The notes beneath the pieces are model-generated. The model did not search any database, was not told the origin of the DNA, and saw nothing but the letters and a program-made list of their open reading frames with translations. A stretch of DNA of 64,000 bases. It comes from Clostridium sp. AWRP (lineage in GTDB: Bacteria > Bacillota > Clostridia > Clostridiales > Clostridiaceae). This document shows, in pieces, positions 1 to 7,823 of this stretch. Each line of letters starts with the position of its first letter. Position 1 is the first letter of the stretch. The stretch spans positions 4,278,001 through 4,342,000 of the forward strand of contig NZ_CP029758.2 of NCBI RefSeq assembly GCF_004006395.2. The letters run 5' to 3'. Both the position numbers and the translations under genes were made by a program.

Positions 1-391
1 AAAAATAGCAACTGTTGTATCAATAATAGGCTTTATTATATTTCAGTTTTTTACACAAGGTATAGTAAATCTATTTGGTCAAAATAGTACATTGTATAAT
101 GAATTTGCACTAAAATCTTTTAAGATATTTTTGATGCTCTGTATGTTTATAGGTTTTGAACTTACAAGTTGTATTTTCTTCCAGGCTGTAGGTAAACCTG
201 GAAAAGCAATGCTTCTTACACTGTGTAAACAGACCTTCTTTATAGTTCCCCTTATGATAATTTTACCTAAATTCATGGGAGTTTTAGGAGTTTTATATGC
301 AGGACCATGTGCAGAAACATTATCAGTTATAGTGACCACTATTCTTATTACTTCAGAATTTAAGAAATATTCAAAGTTAACTGTAAGCTGA
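1..391 (+). CDS. MATE-family efflux transporter, C-terminal part (cut by window edge)
   Basis: The reading frame is open from the left edge (frame starting at base 2) and ends at TGA 389-391, so only about the last 129 residues are present. They form hydrophobic helices with a Lys-Pro-Gly-Lys turn (AVGKPGKAM) and a helix ending in LGVLYAGPCAE, the pattern of the last helices of MATE (NorM/DinF-type) multidrug exporters. These proteins use a Na+ or H+ gradient to export cationic drugs across the membrane. The substrate is unknown. The family call rests on the pattern of the last helices only. Confidence 0.72.
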   Translation, partial: KIATVVSIIGFIIFQFFTQGIVNLFGQNSTLYNEFALKSFKIFLMLCMFIGFELTSCIFFQAVGKPGKAMLLTLCKQTFFIVPLMIILPKFMGVLGVLYAGPCAETLSVIVTTILITSEFKKYSKLTVS

Positions 392-469
392 TTTTATCAA
401 CTAAAATCAACTTTTAATCCATTGTTATCATATATTAAAACCGTATAATTACATTATGGGGTGATAATT

Positions 470-1585
470 ATGAAAGAGATTAATATTGCAAAAACACTTG
501 TTACAAAACGTAAAGAAAAAGCCATTACGCAGGATAAATTGGCTGAATATATAGGTGTATCCAAGGCGTCAGTTTCCAAATGGGAAACAGGTCAAAGTTA
601 CCCTGATATTACATTTCTTCCACAGCTTGCAGCATATTTTAATATCAGTATAGATGAGCTTATAGGATATGAGCCGCAGATGACAAAATATGATATAAAA
701 AGACTCTATAATAAGTTAGCTGGTGAATTTAGCAGCAAACCTTTTGAAGAGGTTCTAGATGAGTGTCATGAGGTTATAAAAAAATATTATTCTTGTTTTC
801 CACTTTTAGTGCAGATGGCTGTACTTCTTACGAACCATTATATGATGGCAAAGGGCAAGGAAGCACAGGAATCCGTCCTTCATGAAGTAATTGATTTATG
901 CCAGAGAATTAGAACGGAAGAGGAGGATGTGTATGTAACAAATGAGGCAAACTCACTTGAAGCTACCTGCTCTCTCATGTTACAGCATCCTGAAGAAGTT
1001 CAGGAATTATTAAATGGAACAATGAAACCTAAACCATCAGATGAAGTAATACTGGCAAGCGCATATCAGATGACAGGAAATATACAAAAGGCAAAAGAAA
1101 TTTTACAGGTTGGTATATATCATCATTTAATTAATATGATGGGTATATTGCCAAGTTATTTTATACTGAATCAGGATGTTCCAAAACAGTTTGAAAATAT
1201 ACTCCAGCGCACAATTTCCACAGCTGAGCTTTTCAACTTAAACGGGCTTAATCCCGGAGTTATGCTAAAGATATATTTAACAGCAGCACAGTGCTATGCA
1301 GTGCAAAATAATCAGGATAAGGCAGTTGATATGATAAGAAAATATGGGGATATATGCACATCGGAGTCACTCTCATTTAAACTACACGGAGATGAGTTTT
1401 TTGACAGTGTTGATGATTGGTTTGCAGAATTTGATTTAGGTAACCAGGCACCAAGAGATGAAAAGGTCATTAAAAGAAGCATACTCCAGGCAATCACAGA
1501 AAATCCTGCATTTGCAGCATTTAAGGATAATCCCAAATTTAAGAGTATCCTTGAAGCAGTGAAATCAAAATTAGGAAACCTATAA
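470..1585 (+). CDS. XRE-family transcriptional regulator with TPR-like C-terminal domain
   Basis: The N-terminal ~65 residues are a Cro/C1-type helix-turn-helix (TQDKLAEYIGVSKASVSKWE, then a YPDI...LAAYFNISIDELIGY tail). The remaining ~300 residues are helical, with a spacing that suggests degenerate TPR repeats. This architecture is common in Firmicutes regulators that may bind a peptide or protein partner. An in-frame GTG lies at 461, but GGGGTG at 458-463 sits about 6 bases before the ATG at 470, so the ATG is preferred. The adjacent MATE gene ends 78 bases upstream in the same direction, so the regulator could control it. That link is inference from position only. Confidence 0.85.
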   Translation: MKEINIAKTLVTKRKEKAITQDKLAEYIGVSKASVSKWETGQSYPDITFLPQLAAYFNISIDELIGYEPQMTKYDIKRLYNKLAGEFSSKPFEEVLDECHEVIKKYYSCFPLLVQMAVLLTNHYMMAKGKEAQESVLHEVIDLCQRIRTEEEDVYVTNEANSLEATCSLMLQHPEEVQELLNGTMKPKPSDEVILASAYQMTGNIQKAKEILQVGIYHHLINMMGILPSYFILNQDVPKQFENILQRTISTAELFNLNGLNPGVMLKIYLTAAQCYAVQNNQDKAVDMIRKYGDICTSESLSFKLHGDEFFDSVDDWFAEFDLGNQAPRDEKVIKRSILQAITENPAFAAFKDNPKFKSILEAVKSKLGNL

Positions 1586-1694
1586 AGGGTTTATTTGACA
1601 CTGTTATAGTCTCCAAAGTTCCTACTTCACAGATAAGTCGACTTAATCAAATAAATACTTTTATCTAAAACTAAAAAAATCTTTTGCTTCAGCT

Positions 1695-1728
1695 AAAATG
1701 GAACTATATTAAGTTATAGCTCCATTTT
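1695..1728. terminator. Bidirectional terminator hairpin
   Basis: Two 14-base arms (1695-1708 and 1715-1728) pair with one mismatch around a 6-base loop. The hairpin lies between the converging XRE gene and the flavoprotein gene and can serve both. Confidence 0.7.
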
Positions 1729-1742
1729 GGTTAAAATCATTT

Positions 1743-2267
1743 TTAACCAATTACTTTTTCAACTGTTTTAATAATAGCCTCTATGCTTGGAAATAGACTT
1801 GGAAATTTAGCCTCTTTATTTTCAACAAATATTACCCCATCTTCTTTAAGTGTTTTCACATTTCTTTGTACACTTGGTTTGCTGTACATTTTCGGATTAA
1901 TATGAGTTGCAAAAATAATAGGTGCACTTGTTGACAATAGATTTGTAGTAAGAAGATTATCTGCTATTCCATTTGCTGCTTTTCCAACAGTATTAGCAGA
2001 AATTGGTGCAACAAGCATTAAGTCAGATTTAAAGGACAGCGACTGATGATTCATATCATAGGCCTTTGGGAGTTCAAATTGCTCAATCTGGATAGGCGTT
2101 CCTGCCTCTCTCTGTACCATAAGCGGTGTAACAAAATTAGCTGCATTTGTCGTCATAATTACATGCACCTGTGCTCCACCCTTTTTCAATTCTTTAATTA
2201 ACGTAAGTGACTGGTTTGCCGGGCTGCATGCTGTGATCCCTAAAGTTATTATTTTTCCTGATAACAT
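1743..2267 (-). CDS. Flavoprotein of the PPC-decarboxylase (HFCD) family
   Basis: The 174-residue protein matches the homo-oligomeric flavin-containing Cys decarboxylase fold (CoaC, EpiD/LanD, Dfp N-domain). Visible motifs are a G-I-T-A-C nucleotide-binding start, a His (in MNHQSL) at the place of the catalytic His and followed by SDLMLVAPISANT, the AxGIADNLL flavin segment, and INPKMY..P.VQRN at the place of the PxMNxxMW substrate loop. CoaBC is normally a fusion of ~400 residues; here there is only the decarboxylase half and no CoaB neighbour. It may be a stand-alone FMN decarboxylase or an orphan paralogue. The physiological substrate cannot be told. Confidence 0.75.
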   Translation of the reverse strand: MLSGKIITLGITACSPANQSLTLIKELKKGGAQVHVIMTTNAANFVTPLMVQREAGTPIQIEQFELPKAYDMNHQSLSFKSDLMLVAPISANTVGKAANGIADNLLTTNLLSTSAPIIFATHINPKMYSKPSVQRNVKTLKEDGVIFVENKEAKFPSLFPSIEAIIKTVEKVIG

Positions 2268-2596
2268 ATTTACTCCTCCATTTTCTTATAATTTATTATT
2301 TCATCAATTACTTACACAATAATATAAATTCTACAAATTAACCCAAACTCCTCTACGAATAACCAAATTTGTAAAATCTATTACTCTAAACGAAATGTAT
2401 CCTTTTATTACATATTGTCAGAAAACTTTAAAGCCTTTTGTTGGTACTCACGCAAGAAAAATAGTTTCAATAGGTGTATTGTGGAAATATCTTAAAACTA
2501 AGGCACATATTATTGATATTATTTACTAATGTCAATAAAAAAAAGTGGCGAATGCCACTTTTTCATATTTCTAAACTAGTTTACATTTTAATAAGT
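2268..2596. other. Intergenic region without a convincing gene
   Basis: 329 bases, AT-rich. It holds the terminator at 2540-2563 and a 44-codon plus-strand frame (2396-2530) that has no ribosome binding site and that I do not recognise. Nothing else is supported. Confidence 0.5.
2540..2563 (-). terminator. Rho-independent terminator of the 4Fe-4S/two-component block
   Basis: A perfect 10-bp stem (2540-2549 with 2554-2563) with a 4-base loop. Read on the minus strand it is followed by a run of T. It lies 34 bases beyond the stop of the 4Fe-4S protein gene. Confidence 0.88.
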
Positions 2597-3967
2597 TTAT
2601 TTCAACATCTCTTTTACTTTTTCAAAATCATAATCTGGTGAGATAGATGAGATACCTTTCATTTGAGTTTGAGCTGGAACATCTTCCGGGATTTTAAACA
2701 ACTTATAGAAATCTTTTAGTTCCATTTTTAAAGATTTAGCTGCCTCCTGAATAGTCATAGAACCTTTAATACCACTTATATCAATTTTATTTGAGTCATT
2801 TTCAATTTTAGATGTTTCTTTTACCGTAGTTTCAGTTCCACCAGCTTTTGCTTTGGCTGCATCAAAATCATAACTTGGTACTTGCTTTGAAATTTCTTTT
2901 AGTTTAGTCCCTTTAGATACACTTTCTGGTATATCAAGTTTTTCGTACACTTCCTTAAGAGATATACCTGCTGCCACTGCTGTTTCTTCTATAGAGTAAT
3001 ATCCTTTGACCTCTGAAATGGATACAGTTTGTCCCTTTTTCAAAGTCTCTGGCATTATTTGATAATTCCCAGTTGCCTGAGCTATTAGTATAGTTCCAAA
3101 GAACAAACCAACCACAATTGAAATTATTGCTAAAGGATGAAGAGTTTTTTTAGCTGTCTTCACCTCAAGTGCTCCCCTTTTAGGACATGCTATAACACAT
3201 TCATTACAATTTATACATTCTGCACTAGTAACTTTAACTGCTTTCTCTATGTCAATATTGACAGGGCAAGCCTTATTACATGCTTTACAATGAATACAAA
3301 GATTATCATTTCGTTCAACTTTTGTAGGGCTTATCTTACCAATTATTCCATAGAAGGCCCCAACAGGACATAGGTATTTACAAAAGAATCTGTCATATAT
3401 TAATGATCCAATTATTGTTATTGCTAAAAGTATAAATCCAATAATAGCAGTAGGGTCTTCCTTAATTGTATCAGTAAAGGATGATAGATGAGAATATGCT
3501 GAGTATGGATCATATGGTGACATCCAGAGAGTACCCATGTACCATGCCATTCCCACAGTAACAAGTAAAATTACATACTTCAAATATCTTAATGGTCTAT
3601 CAATTTTCTGTGGTATAACATACCTTCTTTTAAATATTTTTTGTCCTATCCTTCCAAATACCTCTTGTAAAGCACCAAAAGGACAAAGTAAACCACAAAA
3701 GCTTCTTCTAAATAGTACTGCAATGACTATAGTCAAACTTAGCAAAATTACTGTACCCAAATATATTTTCTTAATAAAACTACCCATAAAGAGCAAAGTA
3801 TACAAACTTTCGAGAGCTCCAAAAGGACAAAGCGCATGTATAGAGGGAGACTTACCTCCACCTAAGACCTGATGCAGATATGATTCATAAGTCACCCAAA
3901 CAAGCAATCCTATTATCACAAAAAGTCTAGACCATTTTGCAACTTTATTCCAATTCATGTAAGGCAC
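2597..3967 (-). CDS. Membrane-bound 4Fe-4S protein (NapH/NosR-like) with tandem C-terminal repeats
   Basis: A 456-residue polytopic protein. N-terminal part: about five membrane helices with two CxxxCP signatures (FCGLLCPFGA and FCKYLCPVGA) typical of NapH/NosR/CcoG-type electron-transfer proteins. Middle: two 4Fe-4S ferredoxin motifs (CIHCKACNKACP, CINCNECVIACP). After a last helix (~residues 278-296) come two related ~50-residue segments, both of the form G..SI.EAA...L..VY..L.IPE.V......K.IS...P.YDF. They presumably lie outside the membrane. A quinol- or ferredoxin-linked electron-transfer role is inferred; the partner enzyme is not present here. The gene follows the DUF2680 protein and the two-component genes on the same strand. 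Confidence 0.8.
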   Translation of the reverse strand: MPYMNWNKVAKWSRLFVIIGLLVWVTYESYLHQVLGGGKSPSIHALCPFGALESLYTLLFMGSFIKKIYLGTVILLSLTIVIAVLFRRSFCGLLCPFGALQEVFGRIGQKIFKRRYVIPQKIDRPLRYLKYVILLVTVGMAWYMGTLWMSPYDPYSAYSHLSSFTDTIKEDPTAIIGFILLAITIIGSLIYDRFFCKYLCPVGAFYGIIGKISPTKVERNDNLCIHCKACNKACPVNIDIEKAVKVTSAECINCNECVIACPKRGALEVKTAKKTLHPLAIISIVVGLFFGTILIAQATGNYQIMPETLKKGQTVSISEVKGYYSIEETAVAAGISLKEVYEKLDIPESVSKGTKLKEISKQVPSYDFDAAKAKAGGTETTVKETSKIENDSNKIDISGIKGSMTIQEAAKSLKMELKDFYKLFKIPEDVPAQTQMKGISSISPDYDFEKVKEMLK

Positions 3968-4065
3968 CCCTTTATTATATAATATTTTAATTTATTTATA
4001 TCCAATACTAGAAGAATAAACTAAGAGTTTCTTCCCTAGTATCGGACATCTTATAGAGAGGATAC

Positions 4066-4527
4066 TTATTTGTTCATGCCTCTTCCTGCTCCCATTCCAT
4101 TTCCCATTCCTGCACCTTTGCCCATGCCGTGACCCATACCACTTCCTTGACCAAATCCTGCACCATATTTTTTACCAACTTGTTCACTTCCAGTACCATC
4201 ACAAGCAGCTTGGTTAGTCTTTACAGCATTGTAAATTTCATCAGCCTTTTCCTGAGTAATATTGCCATCCTTTACACGCTGGTCAAGGACCGCTTTCTTC
4301 TGATCCAACATCTGTGTTTTAAATTCTTCTAACTTTCCAGCTTCATTTGCAATTGTACCAAAAGTCTTTCCAGCTGTATGCTCTTTATAAAGGTCTTCCA
4401 CTGTTTTTCCTGTAAGCCCAGACACAACTTCTGCTGGTGTTTTTGATGTTGCCGCATAAACAGCACTTGCTGAACCTATCGCACCTACTATAGTTAATGC
4501 TGCTACAAATTTTTTAAAATTTTTCAT
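4066..4527 (-). CDS. Secreted DUF2680 (YckD-like) protein with Gly/Met-rich tail
   Basis: 153 residues. Residues 1-26 are a signal peptide (KKFVAALTIVGAIGSASAVYA, cleavage likely after AYA or TSK). Residues ~30-115 match the DUF2680/YckD pattern: TPAEVVSGLTGKTVEDLYKE, then DQRVKDGNITQEKADEIY. The last ~35 residues are low complexity, rich in Gly and Met (repeated GMG/GMGKG), a composition that could bind copper or another soft metal; that is inference. The function of the family is not established. It lies between the sensor kinase and the 4Fe-4S membrane protein, all on one strand, so joint control by the two-component system is plausible. Confidence 0.75.
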   Translation of the reverse strand: MKNFKKFVAALTIVGAIGSASAVYAATSKTPAEVVSGLTGKTVEDLYKEHTAGKTFGTIANEAGKLEEFKTQMLDQKKAVLDQRVKDGNITQEKADEIYNAVKTNQAACDGTGSEQVGKKYGAGFGQGSGMGHGMGKGAGMGNGMGAGRGMNK

Positions 4528-4659
4528 AATATATACACTCCTTATAATTTAATTTTGTTTTCGTTATCTTATGTTTTTATTATAAGGGGCAATTGTGATA
4601 AAATTGTGATAGAAAGTTAAAAGAAGAATGAAAATTGACTAATACAAAATAGTCAGTAG

Positions 4660-6057
4660 TTATTTCTTAAGTTCAAACCAAAAAGTAGTTCCAACACCTA
4701 GTTTGCTATAAACACCATACTGCTCTTGATGAGCTTCAAGTATACTTTTAACAATAGCAAGCCCCAGTCCTGTTCCAACCATCTTTCTTCCACTTGTCTT
4801 CTCAGCTTTATAGTACCTATCCCAAATATGATTGATATCCTCTTCTGGAATACCATGGCCTGTATCCGAAATCTCTATTCTAATAAAATCTTTGACATCA
4901 AGGGCCTTAACAATTATTAAGCCACCTTCTTGTGTATGATTAATTGCATTATTTATGAGATTATGTAATACCTGTTCTATTCGTGGTTCATCCGCTAATA
5001 CCATCATATTATTATCATATTGGGTTTCAATTTTAACCCCAGTTTTTTCCGCTATAATATCATATCGTTTAGTTACATCTTTTATTGTTCTATTTATTAG
5101 AAAACACTTCTTGTTTAAGGACAAATATCCTGCTTGCAGTTGTGATAAATTTAGAATATCATCTACAATTCCACCCAAGCGTTCAGATTCCTCAATGATG
5201 ATTTGAAGCTGCTTATTACGCTTTTCTGGAAAATTTCCACTCACATCCTTTATTGTTTCAGCATATCCTCTAATAAGACTCAGAGGGGTTCTTAATTCAT
5301 GAGATACATTTGCAATCAGGTCTTTACGAAGTTGATCAATTTTTGAAAGCTCCTGCCCCATGAAATTGATAGTCTCTGCAAGTCTGCCTATTTCATCTTT
5401 GCTCTTTGACTTGATTCTGTCAGAAAAATCACCGGACGCCATTTTTTCGGACACCTTCTTAATTTCAAGAATTGGTTTGGTAAATGTTTTCGATATAATA
5501 AACGAAATAATAATTGCTGCTGCAAGAAGTATTACAGATATATACATTAGCTGTCTTTTCAATATTGAGACAGTATCTTCCACAGGAGCCATCGGCATAT
5601 TGATAAAAAAAGCACCTGCCAATTGTCCATTTACTTTATAAGGAATTCCAATTAGCATAAACTTATTTCCAAACCGTGGATGAGATAAGGGAATAGTAAC
5701 TTCTTTGCCACTCTTGATTTGCTGAAATGCCTCAATTCTAGCACTATTTCTCATCATTGGCATTTGTCCGCTTGAGCCAGTGACACCCGACATATATAAA
5801 ATGTTTCCTTGTAAATCAATAAGCTCAATGCTAATATTATTCTTAAATGCAAAAGCATCAGCCCTATTTTTAAATTCATTTTTGTTTCCATCAGCAAGTA
5901 ATCTAATAATTGATGCCCCTTCTTGTTTTACATCTGATATTCTTATACTTGAGTAAAAGCTTCCAAGAAACACAATTTGAAAAAACCATAAAAGTATCAA
6001 AACAGTCATTACAAGCATCATCATTCCAGCCCAAAGCTTAAGACCAATACTTTTCAT
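4660..6057 (-). CDS. Sensor histidine kinase (HAMP-HisKA-HATPase)
   Basis: 465 residues. Membrane helix 1 (~8-32), an extracytoplasmic sensor segment (~33-165), helix 2 (~168-190), HAMP (~190-240), HisKA with the phospho-acceptor His253 in NVSHELRTPLS, then HATPase_c with the N box (NNAINHT), G1 box (DTGHGIP) and G2 box (GTGLGLAIV). It autophosphorylates and passes phosphate to the response regulator encoded just upstream; ATG and TGA overlap (ATGA at 6054-6057), which indicates translational coupling. The sensed signal is unknown. The downstream genes for a secreted DUF2680 protein and a redox membrane protein suggest an envelope or redox/metal cue, which is inference. Confidence 0.93.
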   Translation of the reverse strand: MKSIGLKLWAGMMMLVMTVLILLWFFQIVFLGSFYSSIRISDVKQEGASIIRLLADGNKNEFKNRADAFAFKNNISIELIDLQGNILYMSGVTGSSGQMPMMRNSARIEAFQQIKSGKEVTIPLSHPRFGNKFMLIGIPYKVNGQLAGAFFINMPMAPVEDTVSILKRQLMYISVILLAAAIIISFIISKTFTKPILEIKKVSEKMASGDFSDRIKSKSKDEIGRLAETINFMGQELSKIDQLRKDLIANVSHELRTPLSLIRGYAETIKDVSGNFPEKRNKQLQIIIEESERLGGIVDDILNLSQLQAGYLSLNKKCFLINRTIKDVTKRYDIIAEKTGVKIETQYDNNMMVLADEPRIEQVLHNLINNAINHTQEGGLIIVKALDVKDFIRIEISDTGHGIPEEDINHIWDRYYKAEKTSGRKMVGTGLGLAIVKSILEAHQEQYGVYSKLGVGTTFWFELKK

Positions 6058-6749
6058 TTCTTGACACCTACCTCAAATTTATAACCTGTTCCCCAAACGG
6101 TAACAATAAATTTCCTATACTGTTTCAAGCTTTCACGAAGCATCTTAACATGACTATCAACTGTCCTATCATCACCAGTAAAATCATATCCCCATACTTC
6201 TGTAAGAAGCTGTTCTCTTGAAAATACTCTATTGGTATTTTTAGAGAAGAAGTTTAAAAGTTCATATTCTTTTGGTGTTAGACCTATTATTTCTCCATCT
6301 ACATATACATTTCTTGAATCGTACTCTATTATAAGTCCTTCAAAGACTGCTTTATTTTCTTTCTGTGTTTCAATTTGATGTGCAGCACTTCTTCTTATAA
6401 TGGCTTTCATTCTAGCCAGCAGCTCCTTGGGGCTAAATGGCTTTACTATGTAATCATCTACTCCTAATTCAAAGCCAAACAATTTGTCATACTCTTCCCC
6501 TCTTGCTGTAAGCATAATCACAGGAACATGGGATGATTTTCTGATTTCACGGCATACACTCCAGCCATCCATTTTAGGCATCATAACATCAAGTATTATA
6601 AGAGAATATTCATTTTGTTTAAAAAGATTTATAGCATCCGTTCCATCTGAAGCTTCATCAATAATGTAACCTTCTAGGCTAATATATTCTTTAATCATCT
6701 CCCTAATACGTTCTTCATCATCTACTATCAAAATTCTTTCATCAGTCAT
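6054..6749 (-). CDS. OmpR-family response regulator
   Basis: Receiver domain with acidic pocket (VDDE), phospho-acceptor Asp54 in ILDVMMPKMDG, Thr in MLTARG and Lys in DDYIVKPFSPKELLAR, followed by a winged-helix DNA-binding domain (LTPKEYELLNFF...REQLLTEVWGYDFTGDDRTVDSHVKMLRE motif region). The frame can be read from GTG 6758, but AGAGGTG about seven bases before ATG 6749 selects the latter. It is the first gene of the pair with the histidine kinase and probably activates genes on this strand. Confidence 0.95.
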   Translation of the reverse strand: MTDERILIVDDEERIREMIKEYISLEGYIIDEASDGTDAINLFKQNEYSLIILDVMMPKMDGWSVCREIRKSSHVPVIMLTARGEEYDKLFGFELGVDDYIVKPFSPKELLARMKAIIRRSAAHQIETQKENKAVFEGLIIEYDSRNVYVDGEIIGLTPKEYELLNFFSKNTNRVFSREQLLTEVWGYDFTGDDRTVDSHVKMLRESLKQYRKFIVTVWGTGYKFEVGVKK

Positions 6750-6917
6750 TAACAACACCTCTATAAGTTAATATATCCTTTATATAAACTTATTAGTAAT
6801 ATTAGCATCATTCTGTAATTGAAATGGTAGCTTAGATGATTTCACTATATAAAATAAGAAATGGATGGAATCTGGTTAAGCATCTAGAGAAAAGATATAT
6901 CACTTAAGGGAAGAAAA

Positions 6918-7070
6918 ATGAGCTGGTCTATTAAAGGTGCAAATAATCTGGCTAAGATACTAGCTGAAAAAGCAAGCAAAAGAATATATAAGGTAATAGA
7001 TGAAGTTTGCTGTGGGGTTATTTTAACTGAATTTATAATGGAAAATTTTAACAAAGAAATTTCCCATTAG
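6918..7070 (+). pseudogene. Remnant of an ISLre2/UPF0236-type transposase C-terminus
   Basis: A 50-codon frame translates to a segment starting MSWSIKGANNLAKILAEK, which resembles the C-terminal part of ISLre2 (UPF0236) transposases (the 'RMSSRP-MSWS-xKGAxxLAK' region). The frame runs upstream into HLREEK and then stops; no N-terminal two thirds, no inverted repeats and no ribosome binding site are visible. I read it as a decayed insertion sequence. The family match is from memory of the motif. Confidence 0.5.
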
Positions 7071-7108
7071 AACTTGACACAAACGAAAATAACTTGTTTT
7101 GGCAGTTG

Positions 7109-7138
7109 TGGACAATTTGTGGTAATATTAAGTATAAT
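7109..7138 (+). promoter_or_regulatory. Probable sigma-A promoter of the CD3324-family gene
   Basis: TGGACA (7109-7114) and TATAAT (7133-7138) with an 18-base spacer, about 40 bases before the leader ORF. Confidence 0.6.
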
Positions 7139-7163
7139 GTTATAACTTAACAAGATTATATAA

Positions 7164-7300
7164 AAGGAGGATTGAAAGCGTATGCTTAATCCCATCGTTA
7201 TTGTTGCATAGCAAAGGTTATTGCAACAATCAGTTAAAAAGCAAAACTAAGATGTGAATATAGCCTTTGCTATTCCTAATCAAAAGAAAACCTTTAGGAG
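7164..7300 (+). promoter_or_regulatory. Leader ORF plus alternative hairpins (candidate translational attenuator)
   Basis: A perfect AAGGAGG (7164-7170) precedes a nine-codon ORF at 7182-7211 coding MLNPIVIVA. Overlapping structures follow. Stem 1 is 7200-7208 with 7222-7230 (9 bp, its 5' arm inside the ORF). Stem 2 is 7208-7221 with 7260-7273 (14 pairs, one G-U). A weaker stem of 7273-7279 with 7294-7300 would mask the ribosome binding site of the next gene (AGGAGG at 7296-7301). Stems 1 and 2 compete for the same bases. No U-run is seen, so control of translation rather than termination is inferred. The IVIV run resembles the IFVI and IAVV arrest motifs of erm leader peptides. Confidence 0.6.
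7182..7211 (+). CDS. Leader peptide MLNPIVIVA (nine codons)
   Basis: ATG 7182 to TAG 7209-7211, with AAGGAGG ending 11 bases before the ATG, as strong a ribosome binding site as any in this patch. Its stop codon lies in the loop of stem 1. The peptide is too short to have another function; it is probably a regulatory uORF for the downstream CD3324-family gene. Confidence 0.55.
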   Translation: MLNPIVIVA

Positions 7301-7306
7301 GGCAAA

Positions 7307-7582
7307 ATGAGCTATAAGAAAGCAATTTATATACTCCCTGATGATTTGCTTAAACAGGTGCAGAAATATGTAGATGGTGAGTTTATATATATTCCCAGAA
7401 AATCATGCAATAAAAAAGAATGGGGAGCCAGAACCTCTACCCGCAAAGAATTACAGCAGCGAAATACACAGATTTATGAAGATTATTTGGCAGGTCACAG
7501 TTCACAAGATTTATCTGAAAAATATTTTTTATCCTTGAAAAGTATAGAAAGGATAATACGGGAACAAAAAAATAGTAATTAA
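7307..7582 (+). CDS. CD3324-family small DNA-binding-like protein
   Basis: 91 residues, preceded by AGGAGGG at 7296-7302. The sequence (MSYKKAIYILPDDLLKQVQKYVDGEFIYIP..., then RKELQQRN..IYEDYLAG, and a C-terminal helix pair around LSEKYFLSLKSIERIIREQ) matches the CD3324 family of Firmicutes. The last ~40 residues look like a Mor- or resolvase-like helix-turn-helix, so DNA binding is plausible. No function is established. It stands alone between its own promoter/leader and a strong terminator. Confidence 0.8.
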   Translation: MSYKKAIYILPDDLLKQVQKYVDGEFIYIPRKSCNKKEWGARTSTRKELQQRNTQIYEDYLAGHSSQDLSEKYFLSLKSIERIIREQKNSN

Positions 7583-7590
7583 CTTTCAGA

Positions 7591-7626
7591 ATGAGCCAAT
7601 ACAGTTTTGTTACTGTATTGGCTCAT
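7591..7626 (+). terminator. Strong terminator after the CD3324-family gene
   Basis: A perfect 15-bp stem (7591-7605 with 7612-7626) with a 6-base loop, followed by TTTCTTTT. It makes the CD3324-family gene a monocistronic unit and separates it from the DUF1062 unit. Confidence 0.92.
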
Positions 7627-7661
7627 TTTCTTTTACTAACTGTCTTTAAGGTTTAGCTTTA

Positions 7662-7691
7662 TGTGACCAGATGGTAAAATTGAAGTATAAA
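7662..7691 (+). promoter_or_regulatory. Possible promoter of the DUF1062 unit
   Basis: TGTGAC (7662-7667) and TATAAA (7686-7691), 18-base spacer. The -35 match is weak; its position 60 bases before the leader ORF and just after a terminator supports it. Confidence 0.4.
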
Positions 7692-7740
7692 AATAACCAA
7701 GTTTTTAGCAGTCATTTAGCTGATTATAAACTTATTATAC

Positions 7741-7815
7741 AAGGAGGACTTATGATGAAAAAGTTTTGTGACAATCCACCTGTTATCTTCCCTATTAATT
7801 GCTAATAGGAAGGAG
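7741..7815 (+). promoter_or_regulatory. Leader ORF and hairpin masking the DUF1062 ribosome binding site
   Basis: AAGGAGG (7741-7747) precedes a 17-codon ORF (7752-7805). Its last codons fold onto the next gene's ribosome binding site: 7787-7790 with 7809-7812 and 7792-7797 with 7803-7808, with one bulged C and a 5-base loop. The AGGAAGGAG at 7807-7815 is thereby partly buried. A ribosome translating or pausing on the leader around codons 8-14 would open the stem. This is a simple translational attenuator design. Confidence 0.62.
7752..7805 (+). CDS. Leader peptide MMKKFCDNPPVIFPINC
   Basis: Starts at ATG 7752 (a second ATG at 7755) after a perfect AAGGAGG, and stops at TAA 7803-7805, 18 bases before the DUF1062 start. 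The Pro-Pro and PVIFP segments could slow ribosomes. Probably a regulatory uORF; an independent peptide role cannot be excluded. Confidence 0.55.
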   Translation: MMKKFCDNPPVIFPINC

Positions 7816-7823
7816 AAATTTTC

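Noticed and set aside
2396..2530. A 44-codon plus-strand frame in the gap before the terminator
   Set aside because: No ribosome site, no recognisable family, and the region is AT-rich; could be a chance frame or a fragment too short to name.
7200..7273. Considered whether the first leader is a transcription attenuator or a T-box
   Set aside because: No U-run follows the stems and no T-box sequence is seen; translation control fits better.
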